A stretch of 64,000 nucleotides of DNA from Mesorhizobium sp. (GCA_004017275.1 SAKE01000001.1:1-64000), one strand, 5' to 3'. Positions 1-9,454 are shown, numbered from the stretch's first letter. Translations and numbers: made by a program. The notes: a model not told the origin generated them from the letters alone.

Positions 1-559
1 GGCGGCCGTAGAGTCCACGGGGGTAGACGCGACTTTGTTCGGGATTTTATTCGGAGATCACACAGCCGTAGGGCACGCGAAGTCCGGCAACAACCGCCTC
101 AAACAGGGCGACGTCGCCTACATCGAGGTCGGTGGCAGGCTTCATGATTACGCCGCCGGGCTAGTGCGCTCCGCAATCTACGGCAGACATGCCGAGGCCA
201 CGGCTCTGTATGAACTCTCGAACGCAGCGTTGGAGGCGGCGATCGCAGCTGCGATGCCCGGGGCATTGACCGGAGACGTCGATGCTGCCGCACGAGGGGT
301 CGTAGAGCGGGCTGGCCGTCCGCAGACATTCCGCCAGCGCGTTGGCTATTCATGCGGTCTCGGTTGGTCGACGCGGGGCTACACCAGCTTAGAGCCGGGC
401 GGCCAGAATGTGCTGCGGCCCAACATGGCGCTGCACATGCCGCTGTTCCTGACCGACGAGGAGGGCCGTTTCGCGATCGGTTGCAGCGAGACGATCCTGG
501 TGACCGATGGAGGGGCGGAGGTCCTGAGCAACGGCGATCGCGACCTTCGATTCCTCTGA
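1..559 (+). CDS. Partial M24 (creatinase/Xaa-Pro peptidase-like) hydrolase, C-terminal part
   Basis: The frame is open from base 2 to the stop at 557-559, so this is the 3' end of a gene whose start lies outside the window. The residues match the C-terminal catalytic fold of M24 proteins: a glycine-rich segment GYSCGLGW followed by VLRPNMALHMPL and a SETILVTDGGAE tail. The usual metal-binding histidine region is replaced by GYSCGLGW, a pattern seen in the EutD/DoeA branch (ectoine or ectoine-derivative hydrolases) rather than in true aminopeptidases. A DoeB-family deacylase follows about 280 bases downstream on the same strand, a pairing known from ectoine degradation. The substrate is inferred. 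A second, complete M24 gene lies at 27169-28335. Confidence 0.75.
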   Translation, partial: AAVESTGVDATLFGILFGDHTAVGHAKSGNNRLKQGDVAYIEVGGRLHDYAAGLVRSAIYGRHAEATALYELSNAALEAAIAAAMPGALTGDVDAAARGVVERAGRPQTFRQRVGYSCGLGWSTRGYTSLEPGGQNVLRPNMALHMPLFLTDEEGRFAIGCSETILVTDGGAEVLSNGDRDLRFL

Positions 560-838
560 TCTAGCTATTTCAACACAATTCCAGATAAGACGATGTCATG
601 GTGGTCGGCTTGTAAGGAAATCGTACGAGACGGATTTTGAAACCTGTTTTTGACCTAACTGAAAGTAAAAATTTTCGAGGAATAATCTGCATACATTTCA
701 ATACTGGGAGCACTGGCTGCAGTGCCTGATGGGGTCATTGGCGGAGAAATAATTGTCGCCTTCGTCAATCCGCCGGCCAAGCTGCACACTGTGGCAACGA
801 TTAATCCACCACGTTTTATAGATAATGGAACCTTGTCA

Positions 839-1831
839 ATGAGCCAAAAACCGCACCTTACGTTTGACCTCGACGAGCCTGGCGTGAACAAGGGTTATCT
901 TGTAGTCCCAACGGGCACGGACAGGGAAGCTCTTCCGCTTCCAGTTCTAAGCCTTAATAAAGGGGAGGGGCCGCGCCTCCTTATTACCGCCGGTATCCAT
1001 GGCGATGAATTCGAAGGACCAATTGTCGCGCTTCGGCTCATTGACTGGCTAATTGAAGCGCAAACGTGCGGGAGAGTTCTCATTGCGCCGATGCTCAATC
1101 CGACAGCTTTGGAAGCGTGGAGTCGCAGGTCGCCAGTAGATAGGTTGGACCTGAATCGTGTGTTTCCCGGCCGGCCGAACGGGTCAATATCCGAACGCAC
1201 TGCGAGTGCAGTGTCGGAGTTGCTGTTACCAACGGTTGACATGGTTTTTGATCTGCACAGCTTCGGACCCAAGTTTGATTGTCCCCCCGCAGCCACAACG
1301 CACCCTATTGGCGACGCCGATCTCATGCGAAAGACGCTTAACATGGCAGCGGCCTTCAAGTTTCCAGTGACACTGGCCTGGGATGGACCAACGCAAGGAA
1401 TGTTCGATACCTTGGTTCAAAGCCAAGGCAAGGTATTCGTTTGTGCTGAGCTCGGCAGTGGAACCGTGAGCGCCGACGCTCTTGCGGTCGCCGAAGCTGG
1501 GGTACGCAACGCAATTATCGAGCTTGGGCTCGTAGAAGGAAAGACAGAGTATCCGACGCCCCGTCAAATGAAGACTAACCTGACACTCGAGTCGCTCACG
1601 TCGGACCAACTGACATCGCCGGCACGAGGCATCTTCGAACCTCGTTGTTCGGTGTTGGACGAGCTGAGTGAAGGAGATCTTGTAGGACTCCTGCATCCGT
1701 TGGATCCGTGGTCATCAAAGGCCATTGAAATTCGAGCGCCTACCACATCGATCGTCTGTTCATTAAGGACCGGAATGCAGGTCGACGTCAACGATGGCTT
1801 AGTGTACCTCGCGCGGCCGCTCAATCTCTGA
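839..1831 (+). CDS. M14-family deacylase (AstE/AspA/DoeB-like zinc hydrolase)
   Basis: This encodes about 330 residues of the succinylglutamate desuccinylase/aspartoacylase family, zinc enzymes that remove acyl groups from N-acylated amino acids. The zinc-binding signature GIHGDEFEG gives His54 and Glu57, and FDLHSFG gives the third ligand, His140; the substrate-loop motif LNRVFPG is at about residues 105-111. The frame is open upstream to a GTG at 722, but ATG 839 is preferred: two broken copies of this gene elsewhere in the window (23787 and 38729) also begin with PHLTFDL just after an ATG. Together with the partial M24 gene upstream, the context suggests N-acetyl-diaminobutyrate deacetylase (DoeB) of ectoine catabolism. 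That assignment is inference, as related enzymes act on other N-acyl amino acids. Confidence 0.8.
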   Translation: MSQKPHLTFDLDEPGVNKGYLVVPTGTDREALPLPVLSLNKGEGPRLLITAGIHGDEFEGPIVALRLIDWLIEAQTCGRVLIAPMLNPTALEAWSRRSPVDRLDLNRVFPGRPNGSISERTASAVSELLLPTVDMVFDLHSFGPKFDCPPAATTHPIGDADLMRKTLNMAAAFKFPVTLAWDGPTQGMFDTLVQSQGKVFVCAELGSGTVSADALAVAEAGVRNAIIELGLVEGKTEYPTPRQMKTNLTLESLTSDQLTSPARGIFEPRCSVLDELSEGDLVGLLHPLDPWSSKAIEIRAPTTSIVCSLRTGMQVDVNDGLVYLARPLNL

Positions 1832-2405
1832 ATCTAAGGGGCATCGATATTTCGCCTCAACAACGACATACCGAGTGTGCGTACTTGTCAAGTAGCGCCC
1901 ACGCGGCCGCCGGACACCCGACCACATTATGCTGCCCATGATGATCCTGCCTCTGGTCAGCGTCATCTCTGATGGCGGCCGCCCGCAGCATGGGCGACGC
2001 CTTTTTGCCGCCTTCTCGCGTTTTCTTCCCGCTCAGCCTGCCGGGCGTGCGCGGCGGTTCCCTGTGGTGTTTGTGATCTGCCTCGGCTTTTACATCACGC
2101 CGGCCCCTCGGCGGGTTGGGAGACGCCATGCTGTCGACCTTCATGGCGTCGCAGTCCAGACCTCCTGTAAGTTTGCGCGCGTCGCCCTCGGCCGTCACCG
2201 CTTCTGGCGGTCGCCGTTGTCGTGCTTTCCATTCTCGGGGCTAGACCTTTCCGGTAGGCAGGGCCGCACGGCGCAACCAGCGCGGAAGTTGGCTGACCCG
2301 GCTGCCTTGGTAGTGTGCTGAGAGTTCTGCAAATTCGCTGAGAGAGGGCGGTCATGGCAGGCTGATGATTGTTCACGTCACCGATTCCCGCGAAGGAACG
2401 CCGCC
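1832..2405. other. Gene-free stretch before the IS256 remnant
   Basis: About 570 bases without a recognisable coding sequence on either strand. The available frames are arginine- and proline-rich and match no family I know. The last ~90 bases, from about 2318, probably belong to the end of the IS256 element whose transposase begins at 2406. Confidence 0.4.
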
Positions 2406-2692
2406 ATGACCAAGACTGAAGATAAATCCGCCGGCCGTCAAAGACATTCTGCTTTCGAACCCGGATACGGATGGATTGCACGAGGTGATCCGCGCTGTGA
2501 TGCAGGAGGTGCTCGAGGCCGAGATGGACGAGGCGCTGGGTGCTGCGAAGAACCAGCGCACGCCGGAGCGTCTCGGCTATCGCTCTGGCTATTAGTCTAG
2601 GGCCGCACCCTTGTCACGCGGGTCGGCAAGCTTGAGCTGCGGGTTCCGCAGGATCGGGCGGGCCGCTTCTCCACCGAATTGTTTGAGCGCTA
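2406..2692 (+). pseudogene. IS256-family transposase, N-terminal remnant
   Basis: The start MTKTEDKSAG is followed, after a frameshift, by VKDILLSNPDTDGLHEVIRA and the IS256 (mutator-type) N-terminal region with AKNQRTPERLGYRSGY. A stop and another frame change follow. The frame starting near 2597 resumes with TLVTRVGKLELRVPQDRAG and ends at FER plus a stop. Only about 95 of the usual ~400 codons remain, and the DDE catalytic region is gone. It is a dead fragment abutting an IS21 remnant. It is not part of the reverse-strand IS256 pseudogene at 24.4-25.6 kb, whose conserved N-terminal sequence differs. Confidence 0.8.
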
Positions 2693-2879
2693 GTATCGAA
2701 AAACTAGGTTCGGGTCTGCGGATATCCGTCGACGTTCCCGCTGGGGCGCGGCAATCAAGTGAGAGCGCAGCGTCAATCAAGATGAGAATGCCGCCGGCGG
2801 CGTTCCCTTTCGGAGCGTTGTCTGGCGATCGCGGCCGACCGGGTACGCCAGTGGTTTGTCGGATTGGAGGAATCACTTA

Positions 2880-3371
2880 GTGCCCGGCCGCCACGTAACC
2901 GATCACCAGATGAGGCTTCATGAAGTTCCGGCAGACCCATACGACGGCCGTCGCGGCGGCGAAGGCGTCGATCGGCACGGCACGGCCTATCGCATCGAGA
3001 AGGATTCGAGGCTGCCCTCGCAGAGGAAGGTTCCGCGACAACGCCGCCGCCCGATCCGCTCGCCCGACAATTTTGACGCCGAGATCGTGCCGCTGCTGTG
3101 GGCTGCGCCGGGAATCCGGCCGGTCGCAATCTTCGAGGAGACGCTGCGGCGTCATCCCGAGCTGGGCAACGCCATTCGCCAGCGTCGCGTCCGATCCCGG
3201 CGCGCTGTCCGATGGCGAGGAACAGGAAGTCATCTTCCGGCAAACGCACGAGCCGGCCGCCTCGGCCTGTCGGATTTCACCGATCATGAGCAGCACCGGC
3301 CTCACCATCGCCGGACAGCCGCTCGATCACCGTCTCTATCATTCGCGGCTCGCCTATTCCGGCTTGCAGCC
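2880..3371 (+). pseudogene. IS21-family transposase (istA) remnant
   Basis: Reading across frames gives the N-terminal half of an IstA-type transposase: PGRHVTDHQMRL (from GTG 2880), then MKFRQTHTTAVAAAKASIGTA (from 2920), AYRIEKDSRLPSQRK and PLLWAAPGIRPVAIFEETL, and finally DGEEQEVIFRQTHEP with GLTIAGQPLDHRLYH near the DDE core. At least four frame changes occur in about 490 bases, so no functional product is possible. No istB partner is present. The fragment ends where a different sequence resembling a CitE-type aldolase begins. Confidence 0.7.
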
Positions 3372-3515
3372 GTGATGGCAGGCGTTGACGCACTGGTTTT
3401 TCCGAAGACGGATTCGGCAGAGTGGGTTTTAGAGATCGCGAATGCGGTTTCGGAACTCGAACGCGAAAGAAATCTTCCGCCGGGAGGCCCCGGTCCTTGC
3501 CCAGATCGGATCTGA
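3372..3515 (+). pseudogene. Possible HpcH/HpaI (CitE-like) lyase fragment
   Basis: A short segment reads MAGVDALVFPKTDSAEWV and ends in SELERERNLPPGG before a stop. This resembles the central part of citrate lyase beta/HpcH-HpaI aldolases, which contain a G-x-D-x-(I/V)-x-x-P-K-(V/T) element followed by a helix ending in ERE-x-G/N-L. It is joined in frame to the tail of the IS21 remnant, so it is a truncated stub. CoA-ester lyases of this family act with mesaconate or methylmalyl-CoA pathways, and a methylaspartate ammonia-lyase lies at 35.9 kb, but any link is speculative. Confidence 0.4.
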
Positions 3516-3670
3516 ACAGTTCACCAGTCCGACTATCGCACGATTCATCCTCCGAATCCATTCAAGGAAAATGAATCACGGCCGCAGCCCAAGGGCGAGC
3601 GCCTGTTTCAACATCCTGCTAGGTCGAGCCGGGTTCAAATCCTTATTTCTCGTCCTCCGCTTGAAATGAC

Positions 3671-5422
3671 TTATTCCGCCGCACGAGATCTTGCCTGCCG
3701 CAGTTGTTGCGTGGCGTCGAGATCGATGACGATGCCCGCTTCACTCTTCGTGAGGACTACGGCGTAGTCGCGCCGCGCACCTTCTATGCTGATCTTGCCG
3801 AGACGACAGTCTTCCAGCACGCGCTCCGGCTCCCGTTCGGATGCTGGGCCGTACCCACCCCCCGATGGCATCACGTGGCAGAACAGGTCGTTTTTCTTCA
3901 TTGGTACCGGCTCCTTAAGGAGCACCGGCAGCACGATGGCATTGTCGCCCGAGATCAGACGGTTCATCGACGGCTTGCCTTCGCAGCCCCCAAAGAGGCC
4001 ATGCGGCGGATAGGCACGCTTATCGGAACGGATATTCAAGGTCGCTGAGCTCGCAAGGAGCCGATAATCGCGCCGGATGGCGAGCCCACCCCTACGGCGT
4101 CCCGGACCCCCTGTGTCGGGGACGAAGCCGTATTGCTCGATGCGGATAGGATAGGTCTGCTCGATCATCTCAACCGGCACGTTCGACTGGTTGGCGCCGA
4201 TATGTGGGCCACCGTCCAGCCCGTCATTCGCTAGGCTGGCTCCCCAGGTTCCCATAACCGTTTCACAGAAGACGAACTGGTTGCCCCCATGCAGGCCCGC
4301 AATGGTAGGCAAAGTCGAGCCGCCGGATCCGTCGGCCGTTACCCGGTCGGGAGCAGCCTGCGAAAGCGCGCCGAAGAGGCAGTCGATCATTCTGTAGCCG
4401 GTAATGCCGCGCGCGCCGCAGGGGGCTGGCGATACGGGACGGACCACGGTGCCTTCCGGAGCCCTGACCTCGATGATCTCGGTGAACCCGTGGCAGTTGG
4501 GAACGTCCGCCTTCATCACGGATCGTAGGGCTGCGTAGGCACAGGCCTTGGTGAAGGGGAAAGTGGCGTTTACGCCGCCGGCGACCTGAGGCGAGGACCC
4601 GTCCCAGTCTATCACAACCCGGCTGCCCTTAATCTCGACCTGAACCTTGAGAAGGATCGGCTCAGGATTCTCGCCGATCCCGTCAATATGGTCGGTGAAG
4701 TGATAGACGCCGTCGGGAAGATCGCCGATCTCAGCTTCTGCCAGCTCACGTGCGTAGTCGTTCAGATCCTCTATCGCCTGCAGAACCGTATCGGCGCCAT
4801 AGCGATCGAAGAGACGCACCATTGCCCGCGCACCCGTCGCTCCGGCGGCCATCTGTGCCTGAAGATCGCCCAGGACGAGATCGGGCGTACGCACGTTGAT
4901 CGCTATCATATCCCACAGAGTGGCGTTGCGGCGCCCTCGATCCACAAGCTTGAGGACAGGGATGCGCAGGCCCTCCTGAAATATTTCGTGAGCGCCGAGA
5001 GCGTTAGAGCCCGCCACGATGCCGCCGACGTCCGAATGGTGCGCCAGTGTCGTCGCCCAGCCACGCAGGACATTCTCGTAAAAAATAGGGCGGACGATAT
5101 AGATGTCGGGAAGGTGCTGGCCCGCTGCCGCGTACGGGTCGTTCATGATCAGCACGTCGTCCGGATGGATGTCGTCGCCGATTTTCCACAGCATCGTCTG
5201 TAGCGCATCATAGAAGCTGCCTAGATGCATGGGCGTGCACACGCCTTGAGCGATTGTACGCCCGGTCGCATCGCAGAGGGCCGTCGAGAAATCCAATGAG
5301 TCGCGAACGATCTGGGAGTAAGCGGTACGAACGATCGTAAGCGTCATCTCATCGGCGATCGTGTCGAACGCGTTCTTGAATATCTCGAGCAAAAACGGGT
5401 CTGTCTTGCGGTTTCGCATCAC
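3671..5422 (-). CDS. hyuB: Hydantoinase B/oxoprolinase family protein
   Basis: This encodes about 583 residues, the usual length for HyuB, the B subunit of ATP-dependent N-methylhydantoinase or 5-oxoprolinase-type enzymes (acetone carboxylase alpha is related). Family hallmarks are DPFLLEIFKNAFDTIADEM at the N-terminus, MNDPYAAAGQHLPDI, HHSDVGG and a glycine-rich tail with MPSGGGYGP. The upstream hyuA stop overlaps this start in a TGATG arrangement, implying translational coupling; ATG 5419 is the likely start, with GTG 5422 as alternative. HyuA and HyuB form a cytoplasmic complex that opens cyclic amides using ATP. The exact substrate cannot be read from sequence. This is the only intact hyuB in the window. 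Confidence 0.9.
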   Translation of the reverse strand: MMRNRKTDPFLLEIFKNAFDTIADEMTLTIVRTAYSQIVRDSLDFSTALCDATGRTIAQGVCTPMHLGSFYDALQTMLWKIGDDIHPDDVLIMNDPYAAAGQHLPDIYIVRPIFYENVLRGWATTLAHHSDVGGIVAGSNALGAHEIFQEGLRIPVLKLVDRGRRNATLWDMIAINVRTPDLVLGDLQAQMAAGATGARAMVRLFDRYGADTVLQAIEDLNDYARELAEAEIGDLPDGVYHFTDHIDGIGENPEPILLKVQVEIKGSRVVIDWDGSSPQVAGGVNATFPFTKACAYAALRSVMKADVPNCHGFTEIIEVRAPEGTVVRPVSPAPCGARGITGYRMIDCLFGALSQAAPDRVTADGSGGSTLPTIAGLHGGNQFVFCETVMGTWGASLANDGLDGGPHIGANQSNVPVEMIEQTYPIRIEQYGFVPDTGGPGRRRGGLAIRRDYRLLASSATLNIRSDKRAYPPHGLFGGCEGKPSMNRLISGDNAIVLPVLLKEPVPMKKNDLFCHVMPSGGGYGPASEREPERVLEDCRLGKISIEGARRDYAVVLTKSEAGIVIDLDATQQLRQARSRAAE

Positions 5423-7500
5423 GCGACTCCTCGTTGCAGATCGACGACCAGGTTGTCAAATTCGTCTCGGAAGACGGAAGCGTCTGGCGGCACAACCGTC
5501 GTCCCTTCATATTCTTCCACGATAACCGGCCCGGCCTGCCTCTCCCGCGTGACTTCCGCGCGTCCCACGACAGCCGTCTCAATGAAGCCGTACCTCTTTC
5601 CGAACCACACCGGCCTTGAAGTGGTCTCGCTTGGCTTGAGTGCGTGCCGTAGGCGAGCAGGCACGACATGGTCCGGGTCGGATGCCCTGAGACGCAACGC
5701 GACGATCTCGACTGCGTTGTGCTCATCGAAACGGTGACCAAACCGTCGCTCATGCTCGGCGTCGAAGCGGGCGCGCAGCTCGCTGCGCGCCTCGGTGGAT
5801 AGGTGCCCATCATCGAGATCAATAATCAGCTCGAATGCCTGCCCAAGGTAGCGCATCTCTACCTGGCGCATGCACCTGGCCTTCCCGGAAACACCCAGAA
5901 GGCGCTCCGCCTCACGCTGGAGCTGAACGTAAGCCTGTTCAGCTGCCGTATAATCGAGCTCGTCCAGTCGTGCGACGAAGGCTGATGCGACAGCTACTGA
6001 CTTTTCGGCCAGAAGCAGACCCACGGCACTGAAAACGCCCGCTGCTGCAGGAACATATATGCGGCCGATCTCCAAGCTTCGCGCAATGGACGCCCCATGC
6101 ACGCCGCCATTGCCTCCAAAAGCGAACATGGCGAAATCGCGCGGATTGCGCCCGCGATAGGTCGTCACCGCCTTGATGGCCCGCACCATCGTCGCATTCG
6201 CAACCTCATGCACGCCGTATGCGGCTTCATGCACGGACATTCCGAGCGGGGAGGCGATCGTCCTCTCAAGAGATGCGCGCGACAAGCCGGCATCGATCCT
6301 TACTGTTCCGCCGGCCAGAGACTGCTGATTCAAGAAGCCGAGCACGATATTCGCATCCGTAACGGTCGGCTCCTCACCGCCCAGCCCGTATGCGGCCGGA
6401 CCCGGCGCCGCGCCGGCGCTGTCAGGGCCGACTTTGATAGCCCCTGCCCGGTCCAGCCGCACGATGGAGCCGCCACCAGCGCCAACCTCAGCGATGTCGA
6501 TGACCGGAAGCTTGAGCGCGTATCCGCCGCCGCCGGCGATCGCACCCGCGGTGCTCATCGAAGCGCCGATCTCGTAGTTTTCGGCGAAGATGACATCGCC
6601 ATCCTCGATCAGGGAACCTTTCGCGGTGGTGCCGCCCATGTCGAACGTTATGGCGTTCCGGATACGCAGAAGGCGGGCCAGATGGGCGGCGCCGACGACA
6701 CCCGCCGCCGGCCCGCATTCCACGATCTGGGCCGGCTTGTCCTTCACCGCATCGGAGGAGATCGAGCCTCCGGAGGACTGCATGACTGATATGCGGGCGT
6801 TGCAACCGGCCGCAGCGAGATCGGCTTCCATCCCTTCCAGGTAGCGCTTAACCGGAGGGCCGACATAGGCGTTTACCACCGTCGTGCTGGTACGTTCGTA
6901 TTCACGAATCTGCGGGAGCACGTCGACCGAAAGGGTTACGAAGCAGCCGGGGAGCAATTTCCGGAGGAGCGCGCCGGCGCGGCGTTCGTGGTCGGGAAAG
7001 CGATAGGAGTGCAGGAAGCAGACGGCGACAGCCTCCGCCCCCGACCTGGCGATGACCTCGGCGGCCTTGCACACATCATCCTCAACCAGCGGCACAACGA
7101 CGCTGCCATCGGCTCCGACGCGCTCACGAACTTCAAGCCTCAGGTCGCGCGCCGCCAAAGGAAGAGGTTTGACGTAGAGCGGCTCGTAGAGCTTAGGCAC
7201 ACGGATGCGCCGCAATTCAAGCACATCACGAAATCCCGCCGTTGTGAGCAGCGCGACGCGGGCACCCTTGCCCTCCAGAATCGCGTTTGTAGCGACGGTG
7301 CATCCGTGCGCCATTTCGGCCATCGTCTCGATCCGAAGATCTCGGGCCGATGCGAGGGCTTTCGCACCTTCGATCACTCCGCTGGCATAATTCTGGGGTG
7401 TCGATGGCACCTTAATCGTACTTAGCAGCCCGTCCTCGGCTATAAAGGCAATATCGGTGAATGTACCACCAATGTCGGACGCCAAACGCCAGCCTTTCAT
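5419..7500 (-). CDS. hyuA: Hydantoinase A/oxoprolinase family protein
   Basis: This encodes about 693 residues from ATG 7500, preceded by a clear purine-rich ribosome site (GGAGGG about 7 bases upstream). A longer frame to 7584 adds residues that match nothing. HyuA subunits have an ASKHA-type ATP-binding fold: ASDIGGTFTD at residues 7-16, HGCTVATNAILEGKGAR, ECGPAAGVVGAA, TFDMGGTTAKGSLI and FGGNGGVHGA are all present and uninterrupted. With HyuB it should catalyse ATP-dependent hydrolysis of a cyclic amide. It is downstream of, and co-directional with, a LysR regulator ending 80 bases away, so the three genes probably form one transcription unit. Confidence 0.9.
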   Translation of the reverse strand: MKGWRLASDIGGTFTDIAFIAEDGLLSTIKVPSTPQNYASGVIEGAKALASARDLRIETMAEMAHGCTVATNAILEGKGARVALLTTAGFRDVLELRRIRVPKLYEPLYVKPLPLAARDLRLEVRERVGADGSVVVPLVEDDVCKAAEVIARSGAEAVAVCFLHSYRFPDHERRAGALLRKLLPGCFVTLSVDVLPQIREYERTSTTVVNAYVGPPVKRYLEGMEADLAAAGCNARISVMQSSGGSISSDAVKDKPAQIVECGPAAGVVGAAHLARLLRIRNAITFDMGGTTAKGSLIEDGDVIFAENYEIGASMSTAGAIAGGGGYALKLPVIDIAEVGAGGGSIVRLDRAGAIKVGPDSAGAAPGPAAYGLGGEEPTVTDANIVLGFLNQQSLAGGTVRIDAGLSRASLERTIASPLGMSVHEAAYGVHEVANATMVRAIKAVTTYRGRNPRDFAMFAFGGNGGVHGASIARSLEIGRIYVPAAAGVFSAVGLLLAEKSVAVASAFVARLDELDYTAAEQAYVQLQREAERLLGVSGKARCMRQVEMRYLGQAFELIIDLDDGHLSTEARSELRARFDAEHERRFGHRFDEHNAVEIVALRLRASDPDHVVPARLRHALKPSETTSRPVWFGKRYGFIETAVVGRAEVTRERQAGPVIVEEYEGTTVVPPDASVFRDEFDNLVVDLQRGVA

Positions 7501-7580
7501 CGAACCCTCCCTGCTCCACCAATTTGACGAAACATAGAAAGGAGCGCCCCATAGATGCAAATCGCAATTTACGCTGGAGA

Positions 7581-8486
7581 TCAATAAAGTAATTTTATCG
7601 AGTCCGATGAGCCGCGTGCCTTCAAGAACTCTATGGCACGTTCGGTGAGCGTCTCGGGGACATGCGTGTCCGGCCCCTGCGGGTAGCAGACCGTGAAGCG
7701 GACATCGGTGAGCTTGAATTCGGTATCGACGACGACAAGGCTGCCGGTAGCGACTTCCTCCTCGATAGAGCCGAGAGGCACCGCGCCTATCCCCAAGCCC
7801 TTGCGAACCATCAAAATGGTTGTCTGAAGCGAGTTGATCGGGTTCAGCCTGGGCGCAATATCGGCTTTGCGAAGATCGCGCAGCAGATCCTGGTGTGGCC
7901 TAGTCATCCGCTCGAAGGTGAAGATGTCCATGCGGTCGATTTCGGCCGGTGTTAGCTTCCTGCCGTGCAGGCCGAGCGACGGTGCGGCTGCGAATACCAT
8001 GGGACAGTCACAGAGCAGATGGTTGATCATCTGCGGATTGGAGATGGGACCCACAATGAACCCGATATCGATTTGTCGGGCAAGCAATTCGTCGCGCAGT
8101 CGATAGGATGGACCGATGTGAAGCTCGAACTCGGCATCCGGATTTGCCGCGCGCAAGGCCGCAAGGAAGGGCGGGATCCAGATGACTGCCATCGTGTCTG
8201 AAGCCCCGATACGCACGATTCCACGCAGCTCGCCTTTGCCGTAGCGTTTGAGGGCCTTGGCTTGGATTTCCAGTAGCTTCTCGGCGCTGCGAAGAAAGCT
8301 GCGGCCCTGCGGAGTGAGCGCAACCCGATGGCCCGAGCGATCGAAAAGACTGACGCCCAGCCGATCTTCGAGCGCCGCGATACGCGCTGAAATGGTTGGC
8401 TGTGTTGTGTTCAGTTGCTCCGCAGCCTTGGCAAAGGTCCCGAGCACCGCTACAAGATAGAAGCTTTTGATCTGGTCAAAGGTCAT
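7581..8486 (-). CDS. LysR-family transcriptional regulator
   Basis: This encodes 301 residues, typical LysR length. The N-terminal winged helix-turn-helix is evident as MTFDQIKSFYLVAVLGTFA and AAEQLNTTQPTISARIAALE, followed by LFDRSGHRVALTPQG. The rest is the periplasmic-binding-like effector domain. It lies immediately upstream of hyuA on the same strand, which suggests local control of hyuAB in response to the substrate or product. Unusually for LysR regulators it is co-directional rather than divergent. Its upstream side abuts the inverted peptide-binding-protein scar and IS110 remnant, so its own promoter region is only about 60 bases from rearranged DNA. Confidence 0.9.
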   Translation of the reverse strand: MTFDQIKSFYLVAVLGTFAKAAEQLNTTQPTISARIAALEDRLGVSLFDRSGHRVALTPQGRSFLRSAEKLLEIQAKALKRYGKGELRGIVRIGASDTMAVIWIPPFLAALRAANPDAEFELHIGPSYRLRDELLARQIDIGFIVGPISNPQMINHLLCDCPMVFAAAPSLGLHGRKLTPAEIDRMDIFTFERMTRPHQDLLRDLRKADIAPRLNPINSLQTTILMVRKGLGIGAVPLGSIEEEVATGSLVVVDTEFKLTDVRFTVCYPQGPDTHVPETLTERAIEFLKARGSSDSIKLLY

Positions 8487-8548
8487 GCAGCTTTATCGGT
8501 CGGCGTCGGCGGTTCTGCAAGCGCCTTGGCGAGCCGGCCAGCCCCGTG

Positions 8549-8764
8549 ATGGCACGCGGACCCTCGCGTGGGACTGATGATGCCGGTGGCAAACGACTAC
8601 TACTCGGACCTAAACGACGAAAGGCGCCACTTCGATCTCGCCGACGCCTGCGCCGGCTACAGTGATCAGCTGGAGCTGCAAGCTGTTTCCCTCCTTGTCT
8701 TCCCGAATTCCGTCGCCGTTAGTACGCCGATATCCAACGGCATCGAAGCTGCCCGCGCACGCAT
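8549..8764. pseudogene. Fragment of a peptide-binding protein gene with a local inversion
   Basis: Bases 8549-8655 on the + strand are closely similar to the intact dppA-like gene around 13487-13590 and read MPVANDYYSDLNDERRHFD. From about 8656 the similarity flips: the minus strand of 8656-8764 reads SFDAVGYR and NGDGIREDKEGNSLQLQLI, which matches the next stretch of the intact gene (LDAAGYR, NGDGVREDKEGNSFQLDLI). Thus about 105 bases have been inverted in place within an otherwise collinear fragment. The remainder of the gene is absent, and an IS110 remnant begins directly after the inversion. The fragment comes from a paralogue, as its sequence has diverged from the copy at 12.5 kb. Confidence 0.8.
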
Positions 8765-9138
8765 TGAGCAAAAAATCAGAATGTTGGAGGAGCACATTCT
8801 CGGGTTCGCCACACAGGGATCCGTGCCGCCGTGATGACCGTACCCGGCATTGGCGTCTTGACGGCCAATCCGCTTCGTCACCGCGGTGGATGATTTAGCG
8901 CGCTTTGTTCGCTCATCGGGTGTTGGCGCCCATTTCGGCCTGACGCCGAGACGGTATCAATCGGGAAGTCGATCGTGACGGGTCGGTGTCAAAATGCGAC
9001 GACACGCTCACAGGCACCTATCTATCTCTTCGAGCTGCGGGCACTCTGTTGGCACGGGTCGCCAGATGGTCTGCACTGAAAGCGTGGGCGCGCGTCTGGC
9101 GCGCCGGATTGGCAGCAAGAAAGCCCGAGTGGCCGTCG

Positions 9139-9146
9139 CCTGCAGA
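9139..9146 (+). repeat. Target-site duplication, left copy
   Basis: CCTGCAGA immediately precedes the IS66 left end and is repeated exactly at 11992-11999. Eight bases is the duplication length known for the IS66 family. Confidence 0.9.
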
Positions 9147-9218
9147 GTACCCATCCGGTGAAGTCCGCAGACGTGCGTATCTGGTGACCGTGAGGACCTG
9201 AGCACCGGAGTGCTGGGG

Positions 9219-9452
9219 TCAAGCTTTCGATGAGGAGACCCGATGATATTCTTCGAGGAGGAGTTTGACCTCCTCGATGCCTTCATCGGTGAAGGCCAAG
9301 ATCCCGTCGTCATCGTTGGTGCCGTACACCCAGATGACGCCGTCCTCCGGCTCGAGACCGAGGGTCAGTTCGTGGATGAGCGCTTCGCTGACGCCGAGGT
9401 CGCTGGCGACACGGCCGACGGTGTAGACGTGATGCACCTTATTGCGCTGCAT
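9219..9452 (-). CDS. Small IS66-associated hypothetical protein
   Basis: About 77 residues from ATG 9452, which lies 2 bases after the tnpC stop; a longer in-frame start at 9503 overlaps tnpC. The product reads like a small soluble protein with an apparent helix-turn-helix (VASDLGVSEALIHELTL) and an acidic C-terminal half (DDDGILAFTDEGIEEVK). It lies inside the IS66 boundaries, so it is a passenger or accessory gene of that element. I do not recognise a function. The helix-turn-helix suggestion comes from spacing only. Confidence 0.6.
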   Translation of the reverse strand: MQRNKVHHVYTVGRVASDLGVSEALIHELTLGLEPEDGVIWVYGTNDDDGILAFTDEGIEEVKLLLEEYHRVSSSKA

Positions 9453-9454
9453 GA

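Noticed and set aside
3630..3665. tRNA T-arm-like GGGTTCAAATCC
   Set aside because: The flanking bases do not form a T-stem, and no anticodon or acceptor arm can be built.
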